From contig JACJXD010000010.1 in assembly GCA_020636845.1 (NCBI GenBank), positions 1-64,000 on the forward strand: 64,000 bases of DNA, in the 5' to 3' direction. The notes under the pieces are model-generated. The model was not told the origin of the DNA and did not search any database. It was given only the letters and a program-made list of their open reading frames with translations. A program made the position numbers and the translations under genes. This document shows positions 26,921-36,235 of this stretch, one piece after another; the first letter of the stretch is position 1; each line of letters opens with the position of its first letter. This stretch comes from Bacteroidales bacterium (GTDB lineage Bacteria > Bacteroidota > Bacteroidia > Bacteroidales > Tenuifilaceae).

Positions 26921-27814
26921 TTACTTTAAGGTAAACTCGCTATATCCAATAAGATAACCATCCATGTACAACGATACCTTGTAGGTTCCCTTTAACAAAT
27001 CGCCCTTGCTATCGAAAAATATACACATATCGATATCCTTGTTCTGATAGTCAACCTCACGATTTGCCGAGTAAACAATATTTTGCCCCTCGAATTCGAA
27101 TACATCGCTTTCCGATTTTGCCAGCAAGAAATCGTCCGGACCAACAATTCGCATGTAAACGTCACGTTGCCCAGGTTTCGCAATTAAGTTTTCGCTTAAG
27201 GTAAAGCAAGCACGGATTTTATCGACACGACGAGCGCGGGTAACTTCTTTACCCCTACTGTTTACGCCCATTGTTACAACGCTACGCGCTTTAACTACCG
27301 AACCTTTGGCAACTTGCTGGTTCAACGAATCGGTTTTTTGCTCGAGATTCTTTACCGTTTGCTTAGCCGTTGCGGCCTCCTCCTTAACTTTAATATTTTC
27401 GGCAATAAGAGCCTTATTCATGGTATTCAACGAATCTATATCGTGAAGCATATCCTTCATGATAGACCTTAGCGTTCCTAACTCTTTTTGGTACTCTTTA
27501 ATCTTGGCGTAACTAACACGTTTAACTGTTTGCAATTCGCTATACATTTTCTTTGCATGATCCTGTTCCCTCTGCAAACGTTGATTTAAACTGTCGTTGT
27601 CGGTTTGCAATTCACCATAATCGTTCATAAGATTAAGCAGATTCCTAGAAATAGAATCCTTTTCGGCCATGAGCTGTGTCTCATTTTCCTGAGCTTCTTT
27701 CTTTTGCTGGAAGTAAACAACGGTTAATCCTCCAAGAACAATAAGAAGTATTACAATTAAAACCGTAAGAAACGTTACAGCTTTAGATGATTTTTGCGTA
27801 TTCTCCATAAACAT
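26921..27814 (-). CDS. Membrane-anchored coiled-coil protein, unknown function
   Basis: A 297-residue protein with one membrane helix (about 13-35) after a short lysine-containing N-terminus, so it is a signal anchor with the bulk in the periplasm. Residues 38-170 are a long coiled coil (for example LMAEKDSISRNLLNLMNDYG and LQTDNDSLNQRLQREQDH). The C-terminal 100 residues form a beta-rich domain with KIRACFTLSENLIAKPGQRDVYMRI. The architecture recalls conserved Bacteroidota envelope proteins, but I do not recognise a named family. A start at the ATG two codons later is equally likely. Confidence 0.7.
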   Translation of the reverse strand: MFMENTQKSSKAVTFLTVLIVILLIVLGGLTVVYFQQKKEAQENETQLMAEKDSISRNLLNLMNDYGELQTDNDSLNQRLQREQDHAKKMYSELQTVKRVSYAKIKEYQKELGTLRSIMKDMLHDIDSLNTMNKALIAENIKVKEEAATAKQTVKNLEQKTDSLNQQVAKGSVVKARSVVTMGVNSRGKEVTRARRVDKIRACFTLSENLIAKPGQRDVYMRIVGPDDFLLAKSESDVFEFEGQNIVYSANREVDYQNKDIDMCIFFDSKGDLLKGTYKVSLYMDGYLIGYSEFTLK

Positions 27815-27832
27815 TAAATTTATTTAATCCTT

Positions 27833-27840
27833 CAAAATTA
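27833..27840 (-). promoter_or_regulatory. -7 element of the coiled-coil gene
   Basis: TAATTTTG on the minus strand, 19 bases before the start codon. Confidence 0.4.
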
Positions 27841-27849
27841 ACGTATTTT

Positions 27850-28767
27850 TTACTCACTTGTTGTAAGGTTCTGAAATACTTCTTCGAGCATAAGTTTTTT
27901 ACGGTTCATCGTAAGTAAAGTAAATCCGTTTTGCTTGGCAAAGTTGAAAATTTGCGGACGAACATCGCTATCGCTTTCCGATTGAAGCAGCCATAATTCC
28001 CCGTCTAACTTCGATACGGAACTTACACTGGGTATTTTACCTAAAACTTCCGGTGTCACACTTTCGAGGAACTCCACAACAACATTTTGTGCGTTACCCG
28101 TAGAAAATCCTTTTATTTCCGAAGTCGCCCCGTCGGCAACAATACTTCCCTTATTAATAATAATAACCCGCTGGCAAACCGCTTCAACCTCCTGCATTAT
28201 GTGGGTTGAAAGCAACACCGTTTTTTCTCGCCCCAGCGTACTTATCAAATTTCTAATCTCTATTATTTGGTTTGGATCCAAACCGCTGGTAGGTTCGTCG
28301 AGAATTAACACACTAGGATCGTGAAGCATAGCCTGTGCCAATCCAACTCGCTGCTTATACCCTTTCGATAAACTGCCTATTTTCTTGTTTTGCTCGTGCC
28401 CAATTCCGGTTAAATCGATTAACTGCCTTACTCTGTTGCTTTTGGTTTTTCCCAACTTATAAATCCCGGCAACCCAAAGCAAATACTCCTTAACGTACAT
28501 ATCGTAGTAAAGCGGATTACTTTCCGGTAAATAGCCTATTTCGCCACGAAAATCGAAATCGGGATCAAGCGTGTTGTGTCCGTTAACCTCAACCAAACCT
28601 TCGGTTTGCTTAATATATCCGGTGATAATTTTCATCAACGTAGATTTCCCTGCACCGTTAGGCCCAAGCAAACCCACTACCTCTCCAGCCGGAATGGAAA
28701 AACTTACAGCATCAAGCGCTTTTTGCTGACTATATTGCTTTGTAATACGGTTAACTACAATTGACAT
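27850..28767 (-). CDS. gldA: GldA-like ABC transporter ATPase
   Basis: A 305-residue ATPase: Walker A GLLGPNGAGKSTLMK, signature LSKGYKQRVGLAQAML, Walker B VLILDEPTSGLDPNQ and H-loop LLSTHIMQEVEAVC. The C-terminal extension of about 90 residues is typical of DrrA/GldA-type subunits. In gliding flavobacteria GldA works with permeases GldF and GldG in gliding and its associated secretion. Neither gldF nor gldG is adjacent, so either the set is split or this is a related exporter ATPase. It has its own -7 box and is probably monocistronic. Confidence 0.82.
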   Translation of the reverse strand: MSIVVNRITKQYSQQKALDAVSFSIPAGEVVGLLGPNGAGKSTLMKIITGYIKQTEGLVEVNGHNTLDPDFDFRGEIGYLPESNPLYYDMYVKEYLLWVAGIYKLGKTKSNRVRQLIDLTGIGHEQNKKIGSLSKGYKQRVGLAQAMLHDPSVLILDEPTSGLDPNQIIEIRNLISTLGREKTVLLSTHIMQEVEAVCQRVIIINKGSIVADGATSEIKGFSTGNAQNVVVEFLESVTPEVLGKIPSVSSVSKLDGELWLLQSESDSDVRPQIFNFAKQNGFTLLTMNRKKLMLEEVFQNLTTSE

Positions 28768-28793
28768 TCGAAATCTTTCTTGTAATAGATTAG

Positions 28794-28801
28794 CAAAAGT
28801 A
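28794..28801 (-). promoter_or_regulatory. -7 element of the gldA-like gene
   Basis: TACTTTTG on the minus strand, 26 bases before the start codon. Confidence 0.5.
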
Positions 28802-28891
28802 ATTATTTAATAAATAATAAGCTTGTTTGATGTTATAAACGTAAGCGGCAGACTTTTATTAAATATTTGTATGTTAATAAAATATAATTTC

Positions 28892-31270
28892 CTAAAATTC
28901 TACTTTATAACTTAGCACAGGAAGAACAAATGCTATCTCCGATTTTTCAATCTTATTTGTCTTGTAATTATATATATAACCATCGTCAACCGGAGTTCCA
29001 AGAATGTTCTTAACCTGTAAGGCCCAAACGCCGGAGTACTTACTTTTATTTGTTCTGAAAGTAACCGAAATATCCACATTATAAACAGGAGAATTTTGTT
29101 TCTCAAATGCGCGGTTTTCGTCATAAACAATCCTTTTTTCCTGCATCGATTGCTCGTAGTTAACCGGACTGTAGCACTCTCCTCCCATAATATTTGCCCT
29201 GAAGTTAACTCCTAACATTTTGTTTTTCTTTAAAAAAATTTCTTTCCCAAAAAGGATATTCGTCACAAACCGTTTATTATATCGGGTGTTTCGCCAAACA
29301 TTATCATCGCCCTTATATTTAGAATTGAAAACAGATGCTGTGATTAAGTAGTAGTAATTATTATTCAAAAATCGCTCAAAGGTTATATCAACACCAATGT
29401 TTTTCCCAACGCTATTATTTTCCAACGCACTCATAAACGACCAATCCTGTTTAAAGTTAATTAGCGAGTAAGAGCTGTCGGCAATTCCGGGAATATCATA
29501 CAAGTACTGGAAATACGGCTCAACCTTCAACCGAAGATTCTTATTGATTAACCAATCGTAAGCCAGTATAAAATGATGAGCCTTCGATAAACCTAAATTT
29601 TTATTCGGATAATAATCCTGCCCGTTAATGTTCTGTTTTATGAAGTATATTTTGAGTTCCTCCAACTGGCTGTGCTTTCCGTAACCAAAAGAAATGGCAT
29701 GATTTGGAGCCACATTCCATTTCAAACTGAATCGCGGTTCGACGGAATAATTTCCATTTAATGCAAAAAAGTTGAAGTTTACTCCTGCGTTGGCAGTTAA
29801 TTTTTGAGTTATATCATATTTTGATTCGATGTAAAATTCTGTATAGTTGGAACTTCCCCTTTGTTTTACATAATTCTGAAACGTTTCAGGATTATCGTTA
29901 ATCGTACTGCTTAAATCGATGTTGTACAAAATGTTACTAAAACTTACGCCCGTTCTAACGGTATGCTTTGCACCAAACTTGTAATTAAGAAAAGTGCTGG
30001 CTTCTATTTTCCCCGATTTATCGGCAAAATCCCAATTGGGGCGAAGAACCAACAAGTCGTCGAACCTTTTGGCGGTTATTGTATTAACAGTTCCAGATGC
30101 CGCAACAGAAGTATTAATGTATGCCCGTTTCCCTAATAAAACTTTATGGGTAATGCCTGTAGCCCCCATATTCAAATTCCAATCGTAGGTAACTCTGTCC
30201 CAATCCGATTCCCATTTTGTTGAATCCTTCTCTTCCGGTTCCTGATTAAAGTCAATGGCACCAATTCCCCAAATAGAGAATACTCCCGCTTTACCAGCCG
30301 GGAAATTCAACTTAAAGGAAAAATCCTGATACCGGGGTATTTGAGCCGACGGAATTATCCCCATTTTATTTATCAACCCAAACGTTGAGTATCGGTAATT
30401 AAAAAGATAACTCGATTTTCCACCCGCAATAAACGGACCTTCCGAAGCAAAATCGATTCCCAGCACCCCCGCCTGAAACGTATTTTCATATTTTTCGCTA
30501 TTCCCGTTACGCAACTTCATATCAAAAACACCTGCAAGAGCATTACCATACTCGGCAGGAAATGCACCAGTAAAAAAATCGGAATTAGCCAATAACTGGC
30601 TGCTGAACACAGTTAACACTCCTCCGCCTGCTACATTTCCGCCTGCAAAGTGGTTAGGGTTAGGTATTTCGACACCTTCTAAACGCCACAACACGCCTTT
30701 TGGCGAATTTCCACGGATAATAATAGCATTATCCTGAATGTTTCCAACGGTTACTCCGGCAAATGCCGATGCCATTCGTGCAGGGTCATCTAATCCTCCC
30801 GCATACCTACGCGTTTCCTCCACGGTAAAAGATTTTGCACTTATGGAAGCCATGGGATTCATTGGTTTATCCTTTCGGGTGTGCGCCTTTACAACCACTT
30901 CTTCGAGTTGGTTAATACTCTGTTTTAAACCAACATTCAACACAACCTCCTTACTCGATGTAATAAGGATTTCCGGAATTATGGCCTGCTCATAACCAAC
31001 AAAATTGACCTGAATACTATACCTTCCGAGCGGAGCATTTTCTATACGGTAATTTCCATTCATATCGGTTGATGTTCCAAGCGTCGGATTGGTTCCAAGA
31101 ATTACTACCGTAGCTCCGGGAAGCGTTGCCTGAGTTTCAATGTCAACAACGGTTCCTTTAATTACTTGCGTTAAATTTTGAGAATAAACTATCTTGAACG
31201 AAGTTAAACTTAAAATGCAAAATGTCAGATAAATAAGCCTTTTGGTAAATTTTACAAATGTTGTTTTCAT
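28892..31270 (-). CDS. TonB-dependent outer-membrane receptor
   Basis: A 792-residue receptor. A signal peptide ends near VYSQ. An N-terminal carboxypeptidase-like regulatory domain (about 37-125, with IKGTVVDIETQATLPGATVVILGT) is followed by a TonB plug (about 140-260, DNAIIIRGNSPKGVLWRLEGVEIP) and a barrel ending in LSYKVEF with a terminal phenylalanine. It lacks its own STN signalling domain. The STN domain is instead in the separate protein encoded immediately upstream, so the pair may together act as a regulated transporter. Substrate unknown (siderophore, glycan or peptide). No SusD partner is present, so it is not a standard polysaccharide locus. Confidence 0.9.
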   Translation of the reverse strand: MKTTFVKFTKRLIYLTFCILSLTSFKIVYSQNLTQVIKGTVVDIETQATLPGATVVILGTNPTLGTSTDMNGNYRIENAPLGRYSIQVNFVGYEQAIIPEILITSSKEVVLNVGLKQSINQLEEVVVKAHTRKDKPMNPMASISAKSFTVEETRRYAGGLDDPARMASAFAGVTVGNIQDNAIIIRGNSPKGVLWRLEGVEIPNPNHFAGGNVAGGGVLTVFSSQLLANSDFFTGAFPAEYGNALAGVFDMKLRNGNSEKYENTFQAGVLGIDFASEGPFIAGGKSSYLFNYRYSTFGLINKMGIIPSAQIPRYQDFSFKLNFPAGKAGVFSIWGIGAIDFNQEPEEKDSTKWESDWDRVTYDWNLNMGATGITHKVLLGKRAYINTSVAASGTVNTITAKRFDDLLVLRPNWDFADKSGKIEASTFLNYKFGAKHTVRTGVSFSNILYNIDLSSTINDNPETFQNYVKQRGSSNYTEFYIESKYDITQKLTANAGVNFNFFALNGNYSVEPRFSLKWNVAPNHAISFGYGKHSQLEELKIYFIKQNINGQDYYPNKNLGLSKAHHFILAYDWLINKNLRLKVEPYFQYLYDIPGIADSSYSLINFKQDWSFMSALENNSVGKNIGVDITFERFLNNNYYYLITASVFNSKYKGDDNVWRNTRYNKRFVTNILFGKEIFLKKNKMLGVNFRANIMGGECYSPVNYEQSMQEKRIVYDENRAFEKQNSPVYNVDISVTFRTNKSKYSGVWALQVKNILGTPVDDGYIYNYKTNKIEKSEIAFVLPVLSYKVEF

Positions 31271-31350
31271 GGATTTCTATTTTTAATTTCAATCCTATGA
31301 CAACTACACTCTTTTTTACCCCTAGTTCCCAGTTAAATTTTTTTTGAACA

Positions 31351-31371
31351 TTGTTTCCATTATAGAAACAA
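31351..31371. repeat. 21-bp inverted repeat upstream of the TonB receptor
   Basis: Perfect seven-base arms TTGTTTC and GAAACAA around CATTATA lie in the 155-base gap between the STN-protein gene and the receptor gene. No T-run follows on the minus strand, so an operator or mRNA hairpin is more likely than a terminator. Confidence 0.5.
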
Positions 31372-31425
31372 GTGTCCTTTAAAGACAATGCAAGTTAAAT
31401 AGAATAATCATTCTGATTCCACGCC

Positions 31426-33156
31426 CTATAAAAATCGGATTCCTACCTTTCCGCCAAACCATGTTTTAAGGACCGTACTGCCATTCTGATTGCTTGAAAT
31501 AGTGTAAGGCGGTACAGATGAAAAAGTACTATCGTAGTATTTTGACTGACTATCGGTAAAATATAAATTATAGCTCAGACCAAACGCAAGCGATATTTTA
31601 GGTCCAACCTTCCAATCGACCCCTGCGGTAATCTTATAAATCTTATTTTTCTCCGAAATATAATTTCCTTTGGCTAACTGATGTACTGTAAAATCAAGGT
31701 CGTATAATATTTTTGATGATTTCTCGAACGATGTTCCCACGCCATAGCCAAACGACCATAAAGGATTTTGAAGTTCATTGGGCCGAACACCAACAGTAAC
31801 AATGCTATGGAACTTTTGTACACCACTACGAAATGCTATGTTTGAATAAAAAACCTCATCAGCGGAAAGTTCGATTTTATGGTACCCTTTCCGAACAAAG
31901 TTGAATAAACCAAAGGGGATTCCATTGCACGAATCGGCATAGTTTATTACTCCTATTTGGTACCCTTTAAAATAGGATGCTCGGTTAAGTACACCTGATA
32001 TTTGAACACCATCAAGACTATCGGTGTTATTAAAGACACCGGCAACTTGAGTTCCTACAATTTTGTTAGTATGGTTAAAAACCCCTGCCACTTGCACGCC
32101 ATAAAACTTTCCACCAACTATATTCCCCGTTCCACCAAGTTGAACATAACCAGCATCATCGAGAACGAAATTTAAAATACCCGCTGATTGAATGCCGTTC
32201 AACGATTTCACAGCATTAAAAGTTCCTGCACCTTGGAATCCATAGGATAATCCACCAACTACGTTTGCCACTCCAGCCAGTTGACAAACTCCGGCATCTT
32301 CGCGAACAATATTGGCAATTCCGCCCAACTCTACCTTTCGAACTCCCTGCACATAACCAACGGTCATATTAAACGAATAATCGTTAACGGTTTTGCCCGA
32401 AAGTAACTTATTGGTGCTTACATACGGAACAAGCGAAATCTGAAACTTGCTAAATAGCGTATCGGAGATGTTCCTTGTATTAATCAAAAGTTTGTTGGCT
32501 ATAAGCCATTCCGGAATTGTTATTTTTGACTGATCTTCTTTTGGTTCAATAAAAATTGGCATTTCTGCCACCTTTGGCTTCGATGCTAATTCTAAATCTA
32601 CGTAGTTTAAATTACCCGAAATGGCCGTAAGCATAGTATCCGTGTATCCACGTTTGCTTATTTTCAACTCTGTATTGGATTCTTCTGTTGGAACTTCAAG
32701 TTTAAAGTAACCGTATTTATCGGTTATGGCCGATACCTTTTGCTCTTTATTATATACAGTTGCGTCGGTAAGTTTATTGCCAGTTTGCGAGTCGTACAAA
32801 TAGCCTTCAACGACCACCTCCCTTTTCTGCTCTTCTTTTGACGGTTCATTCTTCCTCAGAATAATATATTTACCACGCACCTTATACTTTACCGTTTCGC
32901 TAAAAAGAGTATTAAGTACATACCTAACTGGCTTTCCCTTAACATTAATGCTAATTTTTGAAGTTGTGCTAATTATATCAGGACTGTAGGAAAACACTAT
33001 TTCCGTTTGCTGCGAAATGGTGTTCAGAATAAAAGGAATGGTCTCGTCCGATACGGATAGCGTCACTTCGCGCTCAAGTGGAGGAACTGCATTGTTCTGC
33101 GATTTTACGCTTACGCCAACAACTAATAGTACGGCAATAAATATTGCTTTTTTCAT
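31426..33156 (-). CDS. STN-domain / regulatory-domain protein with beta-repeat region
   Basis: A 576-residue exported protein (signal peptide to about 20). Residues 30-102 are an STN (secretin/TonB N-terminal) domain (DETIPFILNTISQQTEIVFSYSP). Residues 114-192 are a carboxypeptidase-regulatory-like beta sandwich. Residues 270-422 carry about ten degenerate 14-17-residue repeats of the form [VI]Q[VIL][AG]GxxNxxxxxxG, suggesting a beta-solenoid or surface sheet, and the C-terminal part looks like outer-membrane strands ending in RFL. It sits nine bases after fecR and is likely co-transcribed. A role as signal receiver for the sigma/anti-sigma pair is inference. Confidence 0.8.
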   Translation of the reverse strand: MKKAIFIAVLLVVGVSVKSQNNAVPPLEREVTLSVSDETIPFILNTISQQTEIVFSYSPDIISTTSKISINVKGKPVRYVLNTLFSETVKYKVRGKYIILRKNEPSKEEQKREVVVEGYLYDSQTGNKLTDATVYNKEQKVSAITDKYGYFKLEVPTEESNTELKISKRGYTDTMLTAISGNLNYVDLELASKPKVAEMPIFIEPKEDQSKITIPEWLIANKLLINTRNISDTLFSKFQISLVPYVSTNKLLSGKTVNDYSFNMTVGYVQGVRKVELGGIANIVREDAGVCQLAGVANVVGGLSYGFQGAGTFNAVKSLNGIQSAGILNFVLDDAGYVQLGGTGNIVGGKFYGVQVAGVFNHTNKIVGTQVAGVFNNTDSLDGVQISGVLNRASYFKGYQIGVINYADSCNGIPFGLFNFVRKGYHKIELSADEVFYSNIAFRSGVQKFHSIVTVGVRPNELQNPLWSFGYGVGTSFEKSSKILYDLDFTVHQLAKGNYISEKNKIYKITAGVDWKVGPKISLAFGLSYNLYFTDSQSKYYDSTFSSVPPYTISSNQNGSTVLKTWFGGKVGIRFL

Positions 33157-33164
33157 CGAATTCG

Positions 33165-34190
33165 TTATTTCTTTCTACAAGACTCTCCGCTAATTATGTA
33201 TCCTTTAGCATCCTTAGTAATTGTCAAATCAAGTGTTTCAGAAATTACTCTTAAAATCATGTTAATATCTTCATCCTCAAATGTCACCGAAATGGTACAG
33301 TCCTTAAGTTCCTCGTTATCCAATCGAATATTCGTGTTGTACACCGAATTCAACTGCTGAACCACTTCCGAAAGTCGAGCATTCTGAAAAACGAAAACCT
33401 TGCTTACATAGGAGGCTGCATTGACATTTGATGAAGTAACTTTACTAAAAGTTTTTGTCTTTTTGTTGTAAACCCCCATCTCGCCAGCAGTAAGGCTTAT
33501 CCCTTTATTATTCTTTGTGAAGAATAATACCTCGCCCGATTTAACAAACACCTCAACCAGCGTATCGGCCTCAACAGCCTTAACATTGAACAACGTTCCG
33601 ACATCTTGAATAAGCGTTCCTTCCGCCTCAACTATAAATGGTTTTTCGCTAATATGCTTAACATTGAAGTATGCCTCACCCTCAAGCTTAACCTTACGTT
33701 CTGCTTTTCCGTATTTTGCCGAATAAGTAATTTTACTCTGCTTGTTTAAAATCACAGTTGAATTATCCTTCAGTATAGTATTTACAACACTATCTCGACT
33801 CATAAATGCAATGACCTGCGTAGATTCGATAACTGATGATGTGTAAAAATGGTATAAACTAAAAGAGATTCCCGAAACCAGTACAACAATTGCTGCTATA
33901 CGTAACCAAGCAGAAGCATTTAAACGTACGATCTTTGGTACTTTGCGCTTTGCAACCGCTTTAGATTTCATCTGCCGATGAACATTACTCCAAGCCTTAT
34001 CAACATCAACCTTTATAATAGTATTTGAGGCAACAGCTTTTTGATTTATAAATTGGATATCGCCAAAATACTTACGATTAACTTCCGATTCATCGCACCA
34101 ACGGTTAAGCTCCTGCATTTCCTCCTCGGTTGCCTCCCCTGTAATGACACGGGTAATTAAATGGTCGATATGTGCATTTTCCTCTTTCAC
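33165..34190 (-). CDS. FecR-family anti-sigma factor
   Basis: Membrane-bound anti-sigma factor. The cytoplasmic N-terminal part (ITRVITGEATEEEMQELNRW) would bind the sigma factor. One membrane helix (ASAWLRIAAIVVLVSGISFS, roughly residues 95-113) is followed by a FecR periplasmic domain and a C-terminal STN-like DUF4974 domain (VFQNARLSEVVQQLNSVYNT). I choose the GTG at 34190 (MKEENAHIDHL, 341 aa), six bases after the sigma stop; a TTG at 34220 would give ten extra residues and overlap the sigma gene. It is the middle part of a cell-surface signalling route. Confidence 0.9.
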   Translation of the reverse strand: MKEENAHIDHLITRVITGEATEEEMQELNRWCDESEVNRKYFGDIQFINQKAVASNTIIKVDVDKAWSNVHRQMKSKAVAKRKVPKIVRLNASAWLRIAAIVVLVSGISFSLYHFYTSSVIESTQVIAFMSRDSVVNTILKDNSTVILNKQSKITYSAKYGKAERKVKLEGEAYFNVKHISEKPFIVEAEGTLIQDVGTLFNVKAVEADTLVEVFVKSGEVLFFTKNNKGISLTAGEMGVYNKKTKTFSKVTSSNVNAASYVSKVFVFQNARLSEVVQQLNSVYNTNIRLDNEELKDCTISVTFEDEDINMILRVISETLDLTITKDAKGYIISGESCRKK

Positions 34191-34195
34191 GCTTT

Positions 34196-34780
34196 TTAGT
34201 TCCTCATAAAAAACAACCAAACTAATACCGGTAAGTAATCTTTTAACTGCTTACGCAAAATTTTTAAGGCTTTAGCCATGTGATTCTCAACTGTTTTTAC
34301 CGAAATGTTAAGTTGCTCTGCAATTTCGGAATATGTTAAATTCTCAAATCGACTCAACTTAAAAACATGCTTACATTGCTTTGGCAACAAATCAACTGCA
34401 TGAGCCACTAAACTGTTCAGCTCTATTTCAACCAAATTCTGCGATGCGTCATCAAGTAAAATATCCGATTGATTTTTAAATTCTTCCCCATGTAACTTTC
34501 TAACTTTGTAGTGCTTAAGCTTATTTAAACAGCAATTATACACTGCCCGATATAAATATGATTTAATCGAAGTATGGATATCGATTGTTTCATGCTTTTC
34601 CCAAACAGTAAGAAAAGTCCCCTGAACCATTTCTTCGGCTTCGTTCATATCGTTTAAAACAGTGTTAGCATAATTACATAATCGTTCGTAGTAGGCTCTA
34701 AAGATATCTTCAAAAACCTGCTCGTCGCCATTGCGCAATCCAACTAAAACATCACTATTATCCAATAATTCCAACTGCAC
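34196..34780 (-). CDS. ECF sigma factor (FecI-like, Bacteroidota type)
   Basis: About 194 residues from the GTG at 34780. Region 2 is present (DIFRAYYERLCNYANTVL... EMVQGTFLTVWEK) and region 4 ends with LTYSEIAEQLNISVKTVENHMAKALKILRK, a helix-turn-helix for the -35 element. No ATG exists at the expected N-terminus; a longer frame begins with TTG at 34840 but adds a hydrophobic leader atypical of the family. It is followed directly by fecR, the STN protein and the TonB receptor, the usual order for surface signalling, and would direct polymerase to the receptor operon. Confidence 0.88.
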   Translation of the reverse strand: MQLELLDNSDVLVGLRNGDEQVFEDIFRAYYERLCNYANTVLNDMNEAEEMVQGTFLTVWEKHETIDIHTSIKSYLYRAVYNCCLNKLKHYKVRKLHGEEFKNQSDILLDDASQNLVEIELNSLVAHAVDLLPKQCKHVFKLSRFENLTYSEIAEQLNISVKTVENHMAKALKILRKQLKDYLPVLVWLFFMRN

Positions 34781-34879
34781 CAAATTTGGAAATAAAAATA
34801 AATAATAACCGGCTATCCTGCAATTTCTATTTATAGACAACTCAAACCCACCTAACCACTACTTTTGTGCAAGATTTTT

Positions 34880-34912
34880 TCAAAATAAAAAGCCCGACAT
34901 TTCTGCCAGGCT
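34880..34912 (-). terminator. Rho-independent terminator after metK
   Basis: AGCCTGGC / GTCGGGCT stem (two G-U pairs) around AGAAAT, then TTTTTATTTT on the minus strand. Confidence 0.85.
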
Positions 34913-34937
34913 TCTTAATTATTTCATCAATTGATGT

Positions 34938-36206
34938 TTACAAACCAAACTCTTTCTTTAAAACATCAACATAATCCAACTTTTCCCAAGTGAAGAATTC
35001 TACTTCACGCTTGCTAACTTTCTCCTCCCTGCAATTTCCATTTTCAACAAATTCAACCTCACGTTTGTAGTAATCACGACCAAAATGTCCGTAGGCTGCA
35101 GTTTCCTCAAAAATAGGATTTTTCAGGCCTAAACGCTTAACAATGGCCGACGGTCTCATGTCGAAAACAGCGTTTACCTTTTCTGCAATTTGCCCATCGG
35201 TTAAGTTTACCTTAGCAGTACCATAAGTATTAACAAACAAACCAACTGGTTTTGCCACGCCAATGGCATAGGCAACCTGAATAAGAACCTCGTCGGCAAT
35301 GCCTGCTGCAACCATATTTTTGGCAATATGCCTAGCAGCATACGCTGCCGAACGATCGACTTTGGAAGAATCTTTTCCCGAAAATGCACCTCCGCCATGG
35401 GCGCCTTTTCCACCATACGTATCCACAATAATTTTGCGCCCGGTTAAACCTGTATCGCCATGAGGGCCGCCAATTACAAATTTTCCCGTCGGATTAACAT
35501 GCAAAATATAATCGTCCTTAAATAATTTTTGAATTCGTTCGGGGAACAGCGCTTTTACTCGAGGAATTAAAATATTTTGAACATCCTCGCGTATTTTCTC
35601 AATCATCCTTTCATCATCAGCATCAAACTCATCGTGTTGTGTTGACACTACAATTGTATGAATACGTACCGGATGGTTATTGTCGTCGTACTCCAAAGTA
35701 ACCTGCGATTTGGCATCGGGACGGAGATAGGTCATTTGCTTACCCTCTCTTCGGATTTTGGCCAACTCCATTAGTAACACATGCGAAAGAACCAATGCCA
35801 AAGGCATATAGTCGTCGGTTTCGCGGTTCGCATAGCCAAACATCATTCCTTGATCGCCAGCGCCTTGTTCATCCGCGTTCTGACGCTCTACGCCACGATT
35901 AATGTCGGGCGACTGTTCGTGTATTGTTGATATAACGCCGCACGATTCGGAATCGAAGCGATAATCGTGTTTTGTATAGCCAATCCTCTTGATTACCCCT
36001 CGGGCAACTTCTTGAACATCAATATAGGCCTTTGTTTTAACTTCTCCGCTTAAAACAACCAAACCGGTTGTAACAAGAGTTTCGCAAGCAACCTTGCTGT
36101 TAGGATCGCGGCGTAAAAATTCATCGAGAAGTGCATCCGAAATTTGATCGGCAATTTTGTCTGGATGGCCTTCCGATACACTTTCAGAAGTAAATAGATA
36201 TCCCAT
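34938..36206 (-). CDS. metK: S-adenosylmethionine synthase
   Basis: A 422-residue enzyme that makes SAM from methionine and ATP. Motifs include the N-terminal FTSESVSEGHPDKIADQISD (ATP and Mg binding), GAGDQGMMFGYA, FVIGGPHGDTGLTGRKIIVDTYGG and GGGAFSGKDSSKVDRSAAY. Length is typical, with a short C-terminal extension as in Bacteroidota. Its leader carries a likely SAM-sensing RNA, giving feedback by product. It is monocistronic, with its own promoter and terminator. Confidence 0.98.
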   Translation of the reverse strand: MGYLFTSESVSEGHPDKIADQISDALLDEFLRRDPNSKVACETLVTTGLVVLSGEVKTKAYIDVQEVARGVIKRIGYTKHDYRFDSESCGVISTIHEQSPDINRGVERQNADEQGAGDQGMMFGYANRETDDYMPLALVLSHVLLMELAKIRREGKQMTYLRPDAKSQVTLEYDDNNHPVRIHTIVVSTQHDEFDADDERMIEKIREDVQNILIPRVKALFPERIQKLFKDDYILHVNPTGKFVIGGPHGDTGLTGRKIIVDTYGGKGAHGGGAFSGKDSSKVDRSAAYAARHIAKNMVAAGIADEVLIQVAYAIGVAKPVGLFVNTYGTAKVNLTDGQIAEKVNAVFDMRPSAIVKRLGLKNPIFEETAAYGHFGRDYYKREVEFVENGNCREEKVSKREVEFFTWEKLDYVDVLKKEFGL

Positions 36207-36235
36207 TTCTTTAAATTTTAAAATGTTAACATTTA

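Noticed and set aside
28892..31270. SusC-type polysaccharide receptor
   Set aside because: No SusD-like gene follows and the ECF-FecR context fits a Fec-type receptor better.
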